This document shows, piece after piece, positions 1 to 7,653 of a stretch of DNA of 64,000 nt. The stretch lies in assembly GCA_017960905.1 (NCBI GenBank), contig JAGCYH010000045.1:1-64000 (forward strand), in the 5' to 3' direction. The position numbers and the translations under genes were made by a program. Within the stretch, counting starts at the first letter, position 1. Every line of letters starts with the position of its first letter. The notes below the pieces were generated by a model. It worked only from the letters and a program-made list of their open reading frames with translations. It ran no database searches and had not been told where the DNA came from. This DNA comes from Bacteroidales bacterium (GTDB lineage Bacteria > Bacteroidota > Bacteroidia > Bacteroidales > Marinilabiliaceae).

Positions 1-519
1 ATTCAGATAGTTATGATAACGGCAGCGGCATTTATGATAATATTCTGCAAAGCCGCGCCCAAAAAGGCAGTGGGCGGAGCCGTTTGGCAAAGCGGAATGG
101 TGGCTGTGGTGGCTATCTACGGTATCGCGTGGCTTGCCGACACGTTTTTCAGCAACTATCTTGACGTTATGAAAGGCTGTTTGGAAGGCATTGTAAGCCA
201 ATATCCGTGGACAATAGCGTTTGCGTTTTTTGCCGTTTCGGTGCTGATAAACTCGCAGGGCGCCGTGGTGGTGGCAATGCTGCCCTTGGCATACTCGCTG
301 GGCATCGACGGACCGATTTTGTTGGGTGTGCTTCCAAGCGTTTACGGATATTTCTTCATTCCCAACTATCCAAGCGACATCGCCACTGTTAACTTCGACC
401 GTTCAGGCACCACAGTGATAGGCAAATACCTTCTGAATCATAGTTTTATGATGCCTGGCTTAGTCAGCGTAACAGTCTCCACACTTGTGGCAATGCTAAT
501 AACGTGGATAGCCTACTAA
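1..519 (+). CDS. Anaerobic C4-dicarboxylate transporter, DcuA/DcuB family (3' part)
   Basis: Carries the C-terminal 172 residues of an inner-membrane antiporter that exchanges C4-dicarboxylates such as fumarate, aspartate and succinate in anaerobic metabolism. The frame is open back to base 1, so the start lies outside the window; the family is usually about 430-450 residues. Several hydrophobic helices are visible, and the segment PSVYGYFFIPNYPSDIATV followed by FDRSGTT is typical of Dcu proteins. The ATG at 13 is internal, not a start. A copy of the dispersed ATAATGC repeat begins 23 bases after the stop. DcuA and DcuB cannot be told apart from this end alone. Confidence 0.88.
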   Translation: MQIVMITAAAFMIIFCKAAPKKAVGGAVWQSGMVAVVAIYGIAWLADTFFSNYLDVMKGCLEGIVSQYPWTIAFAFFAVSVLINSQGAVVVAMLPLAYSLGIDGPILLGVLPSVYGYFFIPNYPSDIATVNFDRSGTTVIGKYLLNHSFMMPGLVSVTVSTLVAMLITWIAY

Positions 520-542
520 CAAAAATGTTTGATCTTTTTACG

Positions 543-573
543 TTTTACATAATGCTAAAAATATCAACTTAAA
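543..573 (+). repeat. Dispersed ATAATGC repeat, copy A (diverged)
   Basis: Reads TTTTACATAATGC and then an AT-rich tail ending in CAACTTAAA. It matches the repeat found between the small genes at 10.3-15.7 kb, and lies between the dcu stop and the AT-rich membrane protein, where a cassette junction would be. Confidence 0.5.
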
Positions 574-585
574 TACAAAAACAAT

Positions 586-1986
586 ATGAAAAGAGATAAA
601 TTATACATATTCTTATTATGTGTATTGAACGCATTTACTGTGTTTAATAGAGCTTATGGTATAAATGTTATAATATTTATAATTCCGCTGTTAATATTTC
701 TTTATAAATACCTGAAAGCAAACAATTTAATTGCAAACAGAAACGGATTGTTATTCATGATTCCAATAACCATTTTATCATCTTCATATTTCATATATGA
801 CAATGTTTTTACAAGGTTGAATTATATAGCGATACCAGTTCTATACATACTTATGTATATTTTTACAATAAGAAAAGAATATAATTTATTTGGTATCATC
901 GGCGATTCACTTACAATTCTTTTTGCACCATTCGGCTGTATTGGGAAAATGTTTTCTTCGTTGTCTAAAGACCTGAAAGTTGTTATAAAAGAAGAGAATA
1001 GGAAGAAAATATTATCAATACTCATTGTTTCACCTATAGTATTAATAATATTAGTGCTATTAGGCAGTGCCGATACTGTATTTGGCAATTTGTTTAAAGA
1101 TCTGTTTGAGTATATTGATTTATTACATAACTTAGGTTCTTTTATACTGAAGAGTTTGTTTGCTCTGGTTTTGTTTATTTACTTGGCATCAACTATGGTT
1201 TTCCTGAAAGAGTATCAAAACGCACAAATAATAGATACTACATTTGGTATAAAAATCGAAGAGTACACGATGAAAGTACTACTGACATCGCTTAACGTGA
1301 TATATGTTGTATTTGATATAATTCAGATAAACTCACTGATGCTGCACCGAGTTTCTCAAGATATCAATTATGCTGAATATGCCCGAAGTGGATTCTTCCA
1401 GTTAATGGTTATCTCATTGATAAACATAGTAATCATTTTATTATCTAAAAAAAGCAAAGAAACCAAATACAACAGAAACATGTCGCTCGTAATGATAGGA
1501 TTGACTTTTATAATAATAGTATCATCATTCATGAGAATGTATCTGTATGAATCGGCATTTGGATATACGATACTAAGATTAGGGGTATATATTATTCTTA
1601 TTACCGAAGTAATACTTTTTGTACCAACAATAATGTATATTCTGAACAAAAAAATAAACATAATAAGAAGCTATGCTATGATAATAACTGCCGTTTATAC
1701 GGTTATAAATATATTCTCGGCAGACAGGGTAATAACAATAAACAACTTAAATAGAGACGAAAAGATGAATTATTTGGATGTGACGTATTTAGAGAATCAT
1801 CATTACGACAATCTGCCTCTATTAATTGATTTCTACAAGGAGTGCAAAGACGAAACCATAAAAAATGAATTAAAAACCTATTTTAATAATATGATTAATG
1901 AGTCGAAAAACGAAGAATTTAACATATTAGAGTTTAATCTATCAAAAAAACACGGATTAGAAAAACTTAAATCGATATCGCTATGA
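586..1986 (+). CDS. DUF4173/DUF4153-type integral membrane protein
   Basis: A 466-residue protein with about ten hydrophobic segments over residues 1-390 and a soluble C-terminal tail of about 80 residues. The segment near residue 160 (GSADTVFGNLFKDL) and the one near residue 260 (YAEYARSGFFQLMVISLIN) resemble the conserved parts of the DUF4173/DUF4153 family, whose function is unknown. The DNA is strikingly AT-rich compared with the neighbouring dcu gene, with A/T-ending codons almost throughout. That suggests acquisition from a low-GC bacterium; Clostridia carry many such proteins. It probably acts in the inner membrane; I cannot assign a substrate. Confidence 0.75.
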   Translation: MKRDKLYIFLLCVLNAFTVFNRAYGINVIIFIIPLLIFLYKYLKANNLIANRNGLLFMIPITILSSSYFIYDNVFTRLNYIAIPVLYILMYIFTIRKEYNLFGIIGDSLTILFAPFGCIGKMFSSLSKDLKVVIKEENRKKILSILIVSPIVLIILVLLGSADTVFGNLFKDLFEYIDLLHNLGSFILKSLFALVLFIYLASTMVFLKEYQNAQIIDTTFGIKIEEYTMKVLLTSLNVIYVVFDIIQINSLMLHRVSQDINYAEYARSGFFQLMVISLINIVIILLSKKSKETKYNRNMSLVMIGLTFIIIVSSFMRMYLYESAFGYTILRLGVYIILITEVILFVPTIMYILNKKINIIRSYAMIITAVYTVINIFSADRVITINNLNRDEKMNYLDVTYLENHHYDNLPLLIDFYKECKDETIKNELKTYFNNMINESKNEEFNILEFNLSKKHGLEKLKSISL

Positions 1987-2109
1987 CACACTACCCTATC
2001 GGCAGAATTAAGATAGCGCTGATTACAACACCTCAAAAAACAAAAACTGTGTTATCGTGTATTGTCTGTGCGAAAGGGAAAATTCTTGGAAACAAGCCCA
2101 AAAACTATC

Positions 2110-3426
2110 TCAAAACTTATCAAGCAATCTCGTTGTCCAATCCACCAAAAACAACGGTATATTGATGACATTTTGGTATACTGCGAGGTTGTTGAGAGAG
2201 AATTTGAGTTTGACTCTCGGATTGAATTTTTGACCGTAAACGGCAAGGCTTTTGCCCATTAGGTTGCCGCCTGACTTTACTTCCACGGGAATTATTTCGG
2301 TTTTATATTGTATCAGAAAATCTACTTCCGCCTTTCCTTCCGAAACCCAATAACGCGGCACCGGCTCTACTTGCTGAACGAGCGACTGTAGGACATAGTT
2401 TTCGGCAGATGCGCCCTTAAATTCGGCGTAGAGCGGATTTTGGGAAATAACTATTTCGGCAGGCAGCGACGACAACCGCCTTAACAATCCCACGTCGCAA
2501 AGGTAAATCTTAAACGCAGAAACATCGTCGTATGCTTTGAGTGGGAGGGCTGGCTTGGTGTTGCAAAAAACACGGAAAATCATTCTCGCACTATTAAGCC
2601 ACAGCAAAGCATCTTCGTATTCCCTCGCCCTCGCACCCGGACGCACCAGTTTGAATATAAATTTGCGGTTTTCTTTCGCCAATTGACTCGGTATCGAATC
2701 CCAAATCGAAAGAATTTTTGGCACGTCTTTGCCCGGTGCATGTTTGGAGAAGTCGCGTGAGTATGCCGATAAAATGTAGTCGAGGCACTTATCAACATCA
2801 TCCATAGATGCGTTGCTTAGAAAACTGTTTACAGCCTCAGGCATACCGCCCACAGCCATATATTGACGGTAATATTCGCCAAGTTTGTTGAAGATGATTT
2901 CGGGTAGGGGCTCAATACGGTTGAGGTTGTCTACATAATTGAATGTCTTGTCATCTTTGGCTATTAGAAATTCCTTGAAACTCAGCGGATAAAGATCTAA
3001 AAATTCTACTTTGCCTACGGGAAACGACTTGACCCTATTTAGCGCAACGCCCAACAGTGAACCTGCGGCTACAATATGGTATTGAGGTGCATCCTCACAA
3101 AAATATTTGAGCGAGTTGAGTGCTTCGCTGCATTCCTGAATTTCGTCGAAAATTATGAGAGTTTTGCCGGCTGTGATTTCTACATCGGTGTATAGTTTGA
3201 GTTCTTCGAGAATGCGCAGCGGATTTTTGTGGTTGGCAAAAACACTTGGTAGACCGTCGTCAATGTCAAAATTGAAATACGCTGTTGTTTCAAACTCCAT
3301 TTTGCCGAAATGTTTCATTATCCACGTTTTGCCAGTTTGCCTTACACCGCTGATAATTAACGGCTTTCGGTTTGCTCGGAGTTTCCATTCCCTGAGTTTT
3401 TCTATAATAGTTCTGTATATTTCCAT
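2110..3426 (-). CDS. AAA ATPase with DUF4143 domain
   Basis: A 438-residue ATPase of the AAA_14/DUF4143 type, common in many copies in Bacteroidota and archaea; its role is unproven. The Walker A motif GVRQTGKT is at residues 27-34 and Walker B IIFDE at 91-95. The C-terminal DUF4143 half ends with AEVDF and VEVKSG (residues 366-386), the D...ExK arrangement seen in PD-(D/E)XK-like folds. It stands alone and converges on the AT-rich membrane-protein gene. A minus-strand promoter is at 3492-3499. A second member of the family is encoded at 5057 on the other strand. Confidence 0.85.
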   Translation of the reverse strand: MEIYRTIIEKLREWKLRANRKPLIISGVRQTGKTWIMKHFGKMEFETTAYFNFDIDDGLPSVFANHKNPLRILEELKLYTDVEITAGKTLIIFDEIQECSEALNSLKYFCEDAPQYHIVAAGSLLGVALNRVKSFPVGKVEFLDLYPLSFKEFLIAKDDKTFNYVDNLNRIEPLPEIIFNKLGEYYRQYMAVGGMPEAVNSFLSNASMDDVDKCLDYILSAYSRDFSKHAPGKDVPKILSIWDSIPSQLAKENRKFIFKLVRPGARAREYEDALLWLNSARMIFRVFCNTKPALPLKAYDDVSAFKIYLCDVGLLRRLSSLPAEIVISQNPLYAEFKGASAENYVLQSLVQQVEPVPRYWVSEGKAEVDFLIQYKTEIIPVEVKSGGNLMGKSLAVYGQKFNPRVKLKFSLNNLAVYQNVINIPLFLVDWTTRLLDKF

Positions 3427-3491
3427 AATATCAATTAGTGATTATGTTCATAAAATGTGATTTTTCGCCATTTTTTGGAACCAATTTTTGG

Positions 3492-3499
3492 CAAAATTA
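3492..3499 (-). promoter_or_regulatory. Bacteroidota -7 box (TAATTTTG) for the DUF4143 ATPase
   Basis: CAAAATTA on the plus strand, i.e. TAATTTTG on the minus strand, matching TAnnTTTG, about 65 bases upstream of the start codon. Confidence 0.55.
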
Positions 3500-3600
3500 C
3501 ACATTTTTGGAAGATAAACAAATAAAAACACTAAGAAATCAAATAATTTTCGTCTAGTGGCTGTTTTTATTTCACCACATACCACCCGCGCAGGTGTGAT

Positions 3601-4674
3601 TCATTTCACTACGAATTTCCTTCCGTTCCTGATATATAATCCAGGCTTCAGACTATTCTCATTCACCCTTCTGCCGTTAATGTCATATACAGGCGACTTG
3701 TCATCAGAGCTTTTTATCTCATTTATGCCGGTAGGCTCTACATAATCAAAATTAATGTATTCTGCCTCCATATACCAACTGAAAGGGCTCAGCGTCCCAT
3801 TAAGGGCGGTGAATTGTTCGATAAATCCACGATTATCCATAACGTAAGGCTTTATTTGTGTTTGTACAAAGGATAAATATGTGATTTTCTTGTAAGTACC
3901 TGTAACGATGTACTTTCCGGAACCATTAGTGAATTCAAAACTATTCGTCTCTGTCTTATATACAGTTACATTTTTAGCTGATAACGTTTTTTCTCCTATT
4001 TTCTTTGCCATGATGAGATAAGGAGTATTAGGTGTAGTAGAACCGCTTTTCATAGTTTCGAAATCCAATACGGTCCTGTCTATATAGCCATCCTTATTAT
4101 CGTCATACTGGCGAATATCACTTATATATGCTACCTCGAAATCGTCTTTCCAGTCATCGTATTTCAGAGAGAATGGAAGATATATGGCTTGCCAGTACGT
4201 ATGAGGAAAATAACGGGTAAACGAGACATCAACATCTTCTATCTGCGAATCTTGGATAAATTCCTCAATATTATCATTAAGGGATAGAAATGCCTTTATA
4301 TTCGACAGTCCGAAATCTTCCAATGCATTCGCGTAAGCCTCTCTGCTATTGGCAGGAACACGCACGGTGATGGTTTCCCCAACACCATCAAAAACAGATT
4401 CACCAAACTCTGGGGGCATACTCTCATTGAATGTTATAGAGGTGATGCTTGAGCAACCTGCGAAAGCATAATTTCCAATACTCGTCACATCAGCTTCAAT
4501 TACAACTGTCTCAATATCGTTTCTCTCATTATACCAAGGGGCGCTACCTTCTTCATAATCAGGCACATTCGCGCCTGATATGGTCAACGTACCATCAGAC
4601 AGGCTCCAATTATTCTCTGCACGAATTGCAGAGAATGAAAAAAACAAGAGAAGAAGCAGTATACTCTTTTTCAT
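3601..4674 (-). CDS. BspA-like leucine-rich-repeat secreted protein with T9SS-like C-terminal tail
   Basis: A 357-residue secreted protein. Residues 1-19 form a signal peptide (lysines, then a leucine-rich core, cleavage near IRA-EN). Residues 20-110 carry a short LRR_5/BspA-type segment (SIGNYAFAGCSSITSITF) of the kind found in surface adhesins. The middle has no motif I recognise. The last 50 residues (YDINGRRVNENSLKPGLYI, then NGRKFVVK) match the C-terminal tail on many Bacteroidales secreted proteins that is taken for a type IX sorting domain. This fits the PorQ gene at 34.1 kb. A relic of the same kind of tail lies at 13885-13938. Confidence 0.8.
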   Translation of the reverse strand: MKKSILLLLLFFSFSAIRAENNWSLSDGTLTISGANVPDYEEGSAPWYNERNDIETVVIEADVTSIGNYAFAGCSSITSITFNESMPPEFGESVFDGVGETITVRVPANSREAYANALEDFGLSNIKAFLSLNDNIEEFIQDSQIEDVDVSFTRYFPHTYWQAIYLPFSLKYDDWKDDFEVAYISDIRQYDDNKDGYIDRTVLDFETMKSGSTTPNTPYLIMAKKIGEKTLSAKNVTVYKTETNSFEFTNGSGKYIVTGTYKKITYLSFVQTQIKPYVMDNRGFIEQFTALNGTLSPFSWYMEAEYINFDYVEPTGINEIKSSDDKSPVYDINGRRVNENSLKPGLYIRNGRKFVVK

Positions 4675-4726
4675 ATTGTTTAGCGGTAGAGGTATTATAC
4701 TAAATTACAGACTTACTGTCGGGGTG

Positions 4727-4734
4727 CAAAATTA
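4727..4734 (-). promoter_or_regulatory. -7 box (TAATTTTG) for the BspA-like gene
   Basis: CAAAATTA on the plus strand, TAATTTTG on the minus strand, about 53 bases upstream of the start codon. Confidence 0.5.
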
Positions 4735-4737
4735 CAC

Positions 4738-5000
4738 AAAATAACTGACACCACCACTACAGAGCCACACCCCCCAGTAAAAAATCAAATATCACATTTG
4801 CAGGACTTTACAAAACTCCACTCGATTTTTTTTGCGTATATACGCATTTTTCTCGACTGAGAGGGAACAGATGTATTTGGTTCTATTCGTTTAATTCGGT
4901 GATAATCAAGCAACCATGCACCCGCTTAAATCTTTGTAGAGCGGCAAATAATTAACTAATAACAAAAACGAATCAAGTAATTATGTTCAAAAAAATTTGT
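4738..5000. other. Intergenic stretch with a 14-bp palindrome
   Basis: No coding sequence is seen between the two divergent genes. The one clear structure is the perfect palindrome TGCGTATATACGCA at 4833-4846, flanked by T-rich DNA on both sides; it could be an operator or a weak hairpin. The rest is AT-rich without recognisable motifs. Confidence 0.4.
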
Positions 5001-5055
5001 ATAATGGACAAAAAAGTACTATTTTTGTCCATTATAAGTAAAATATTGGACAAAA
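5001..5055 (+). promoter_or_regulatory. Inverted repeat of TGGACAAAA plus an extra half-site at the ATPase start
   Basis: ATAATGGACAAAAA at 5001-5014 and its exact reverse complement at 5022-5035 form a 14-bp inverted repeat with a 7-base spacer. A third half-site, TTGGACAAAA, lies at 5046-5055, directly before the ATG at 5057. The layout suggests an operator, perhaps autoregulatory, covering the promoter and start of the following ATPase gene. Confidence 0.55.
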
Positions 5056-5056
5056 T

Positions 5057-6316
5057 ATGACAAAAGAGACGATACTCCAACAAAAATATGAACGGGATGC
5101 GCTTTTAGGGAAAGCGTATCAGCCTCGTTTGCTTGACTTGCCTGTATCTGATTATTTGCAATCGTCGCTTATAAAATTGATTACAGGACCTCGTAGGGCT
5201 GGAAAATCGGTTTGTGCCCTGCTCATACTGCGGGATGTCAACTTCGCATATTTGAATTTCGACGATGCCCAATTGCTGCACCAGTTCAACGAAGACGAAG
5301 TGATGCAACATTTGCAAGAGGTGTATCCTAATTTTCAATATCTGCTTTTGGACGAGATACAGAACTTGTCGGGATGGGAGCTATGGGTGAGCAAGTTGTA
5401 TCGGCGCGGCATCAACCTTGTCATAACCGGTTCAAACTCAAAGTTGCTCTCTTCGGAAATGGCGACAACACTGACTGGACGTTTTCTGAATATTGAGATA
5501 TTGCCATTTTCGCTCACGGAATACTTGTCGTACCGCAATATTAGTCAGGAAGACGACACAGCCGCACAAAAAGGCAAACTGCTGAGCGCTGTTGATGACT
5601 ATCTTCATAACGGTGGGTTCGCAGAAACCATTCTCACTCCTTCGATAATTAAGACTTACTTGAGCAGTGTGTATGACTCAGTGCTCTTGAAAGACATAGT
5701 AAACCGGTTTAAGATACGGCGTATCAGCGAGTTGTCGAATATAGCTTCGTATCTGTTAGCCAATTTCACCAATCCGATTTCATTCACAAACATTACACAA
5801 GAGTTAGGGTTGCCGAGCAAGACTACCGCGCAGAAGTTTTGCGGCTACTTATTGCAGTCGTACTTATTCTTTTTCTTGCCGATGTACAACAACAAACTTC
5901 AATTGATGCAAAAAGCTGCCCGCAAAGTTTATATAGTCGACAACGGCTTGATTTGCGCAAAAGCATTCCAATTGTCGCAGAATCTGGGGCGATTGCTTGA
6001 AAATGCAGTTTTCATACGCCTTATTCAGGCTGGTTTGAATGTTGAGCAAAGCCTGTTTTACTATCGCTCAAGAAACAACAAGGAGACTGATTTTGTCATA
6101 AGAGTTGGTAATAAAATAACGGAATTGGTGCAAGTTTGTTATGACTTTTCATCGCCATCGGTGCAAAAACGTGAAGTTTCGGCCATTGTGGAGTGTGCCG
6201 GCGAACTGAAGTGCGACAATCTTACCGTTGTCACATGGAACGAAGAGCAAAAAATTGAAAATAATGGCCTGGTAATCAACGTTATGCCATTTTATAAATG
6301 GAAACCGATAAAATAG
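5057..6316 (+). CDS. AAA ATPase with DUF4143 domain
   Basis: A 419-residue ATPase of the AAA_14/DUF4143 type. Walker A GPRRAGKS is at residues 44-51, Walker B LLLDE at 96-100, and the sensor-like stretch LVITGSNSKLL is near 120-130. The second half is the DUF4143 region and ends with ETDFVIRVGNK, the degenerate nuclease-like strand pair of the family. It is only loosely similar to the ATPase at 2110 (different N-terminus and Walker A), so the two are not a recent duplication. It is a single gene; the TGGACAAAA repeats right upstream point to local control. The biological role is unknown. Confidence 0.85.
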   Translation: MTKETILQQKYERDALLGKAYQPRLLDLPVSDYLQSSLIKLITGPRRAGKSVCALLILRDVNFAYLNFDDAQLLHQFNEDEVMQHLQEVYPNFQYLLLDEIQNLSGWELWVSKLYRRGINLVITGSNSKLLSSEMATTLTGRFLNIEILPFSLTEYLSYRNISQEDDTAAQKGKLLSAVDDYLHNGGFAETILTPSIIKTYLSSVYDSVLLKDIVNRFKIRRISELSNIASYLLANFTNPISFTNITQELGLPSKTTAQKFCGYLLQSYLFFFLPMYNNKLQLMQKAARKVYIVDNGLICAKAFQLSQNLGRLLENAVFIRLIQAGLNVEQSLFYYRSRNNKETDFVIRVGNKITELVQVCYDFSSPSVQKREVSAIVECAGELKCDNLTVVTWNEEQKIENNGLVINVMPFYKWKPIK

Positions 6317-6354
6317 AGAGCTCTGCCACCCTCTTCTGTTTAACTTAACGCCAA

Positions 6355-6362
6355 TACCTTTG
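6355..6362 (+). promoter_or_regulatory. -7 box (TACCTTTG) for the lipoprotein gene
   Basis: TACCTTTG matches TAnnTTTG, about 65 bases upstream of the ATG at 6428. Confidence 0.55.
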
Positions 6363-6427
6363 CATAATTATTTTAAAACTCGACAAATAAAACTATTTTT
6401 ACATCAACAAAACAAAACTACATTAAA

Positions 6428-7540
6428 ATGAAAAACTTAATATTTATAGTTACAGCCACTTTATTGGCAATTGGTTGCAATAGCAACCAACCCTCAGCTG
6501 ATTACACAAAACCGCTCGAAGAATATGTTGAAACATATATGAATGATTCTTTGGAAGGTACAACACACTCTTTTTACACTTACGATGGCGATAGTCTTTC
6601 AAGAGTGGAATACTATGAAAACAATGATAGTTTGAACAAAACTATTTACGAATTTGTATGGGAAAACAAGCATACCAAATGTATCTATATTACAGAGGGC
6701 AACGAAAGAGAAAAAGTAAAAGAAGAAAAATACAACGATAGAGGGCAACTATTGGAGCGAACCGTTTTCAGAACGTTCCATTATAATTTTGACGTTTATT
6801 CATTAGCTTTTTGGCAGGAAGTGTTTACTAGTGAACTGAAATCAAAACTTGTGTACACATACAACGACCAAGGTTTGTGCGTAGAAAAATATTACAATTT
6901 TCAACCAGGTTGGGTTAATATCGAAAAATACACTTACAATGGAAAAATCAAAACTACATTATTCGAACGTTATCGAGACAGCATTAGAATCGACACCAGC
7001 AGTTTATTTTTTCGTGGCAAAGAAGAGGTTTATTACGATGACAATTTCAAAAAGCTGAAATCTACTAAAGACTTACATAAAGACCCCAAAAAGGATACCT
7101 CTTGGGAAGAATATGATTACTATCCTAACGACAGTATAAAGACCAGATATAGTTACGAAGACGGAAAATTAGTATATACTTCTAAATACAAATATGATGA
7201 TCAATGGAGATTACTCTCTGGAGACGGGACAACCTATGATTACAAGAATTTTACGAAAGAAGTATTAGGTATCAAAGTCAAGTATTTGGATGATAAATTT
7301 GATAAAATCGTATACTATAATATTATGGGTATGGTACAAAAATGCTCTTACGACGAATATAAACGCCCACTTGAAGAATCCATCGAAAACGGCACGACGA
7401 CCAGTCCTGATTTTGATGCTAAATATACTTACGATGGAAATGTAACTACCATTCTAAGACACGAGAGAGGTTTCTTTGACAAAAAAGGAGAAAAGTCTGT
7501 AACCAAGAAAATCAGAGTAGTTTACAAACCGAAAGAGTAA
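6428..7540 (+). CDS. Lipoprotein with YD-like repeats
   Basis: A 370-residue lipoprotein: signal peptide with lipobox LAIGC, lipidated Cys at residue 17, followed by a Ser/Asn/Gln linker. The mature part is rich in Tyr, Asp and Lys and carries loose repeats of the form YTYD/YDDQ...L...YY (for example near residues 48, 127, 152, 255 and 337). These resemble single YD/RHS-type beta-hairpins, but the chain is far too short for an Rhs toxin. It is a single-gene unit between a promoter at 6355 and a strong terminator at 7582. The function is unknown; it is probably periplasmic or surface-exposed. Confidence 0.7.
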   Translation: MKNLIFIVTATLLAIGCNSNQPSADYTKPLEEYVETYMNDSLEGTTHSFYTYDGDSLSRVEYYENNDSLNKTIYEFVWENKHTKCIYITEGNEREKVKEEKYNDRGQLLERTVFRTFHYNFDVYSLAFWQEVFTSELKSKLVYTYNDQGLCVEKYYNFQPGWVNIEKYTYNGKIKTTLFERYRDSIRIDTSSLFFRGKEEVYYDDNFKKLKSTKDLHKDPKKDTSWEEYDYYPNDSIKTRYSYEDGKLVYTSKYKYDDQWRLLSGDGTTYDYKNFTKEVLGIKVKYLDDKFDKIVYYNIMGMVQKCSYDEYKRPLEESIENGTTTSPDFDAKYTYDGNVTTILRHERGFFDKKGEKSVTKKIRVVYKPKE

Positions 7541-7581
7541 ATACGGGTTCTGTTTTTACATTACGCGTAAACTTACAACAA

Positions 7582-7619
7582 AAAAATGGCTGCATCTTTA
7601 AAAAGATGCAGCCATTTTT
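7582..7619. terminator. Bidirectional terminator between lipoprotein and beta-galactosidase genes
   Basis: An 18-bp perfect stem (AAAAATGGCTGCATCTTT and its complement) with a 2-base loop and A/T tracts at both ends. It can serve both convergent genes. Confidence 0.85.
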
Positions 7620-7653
7620 CACGTCTTAAATAAGCAGAGGAACTCTTTAGAAT

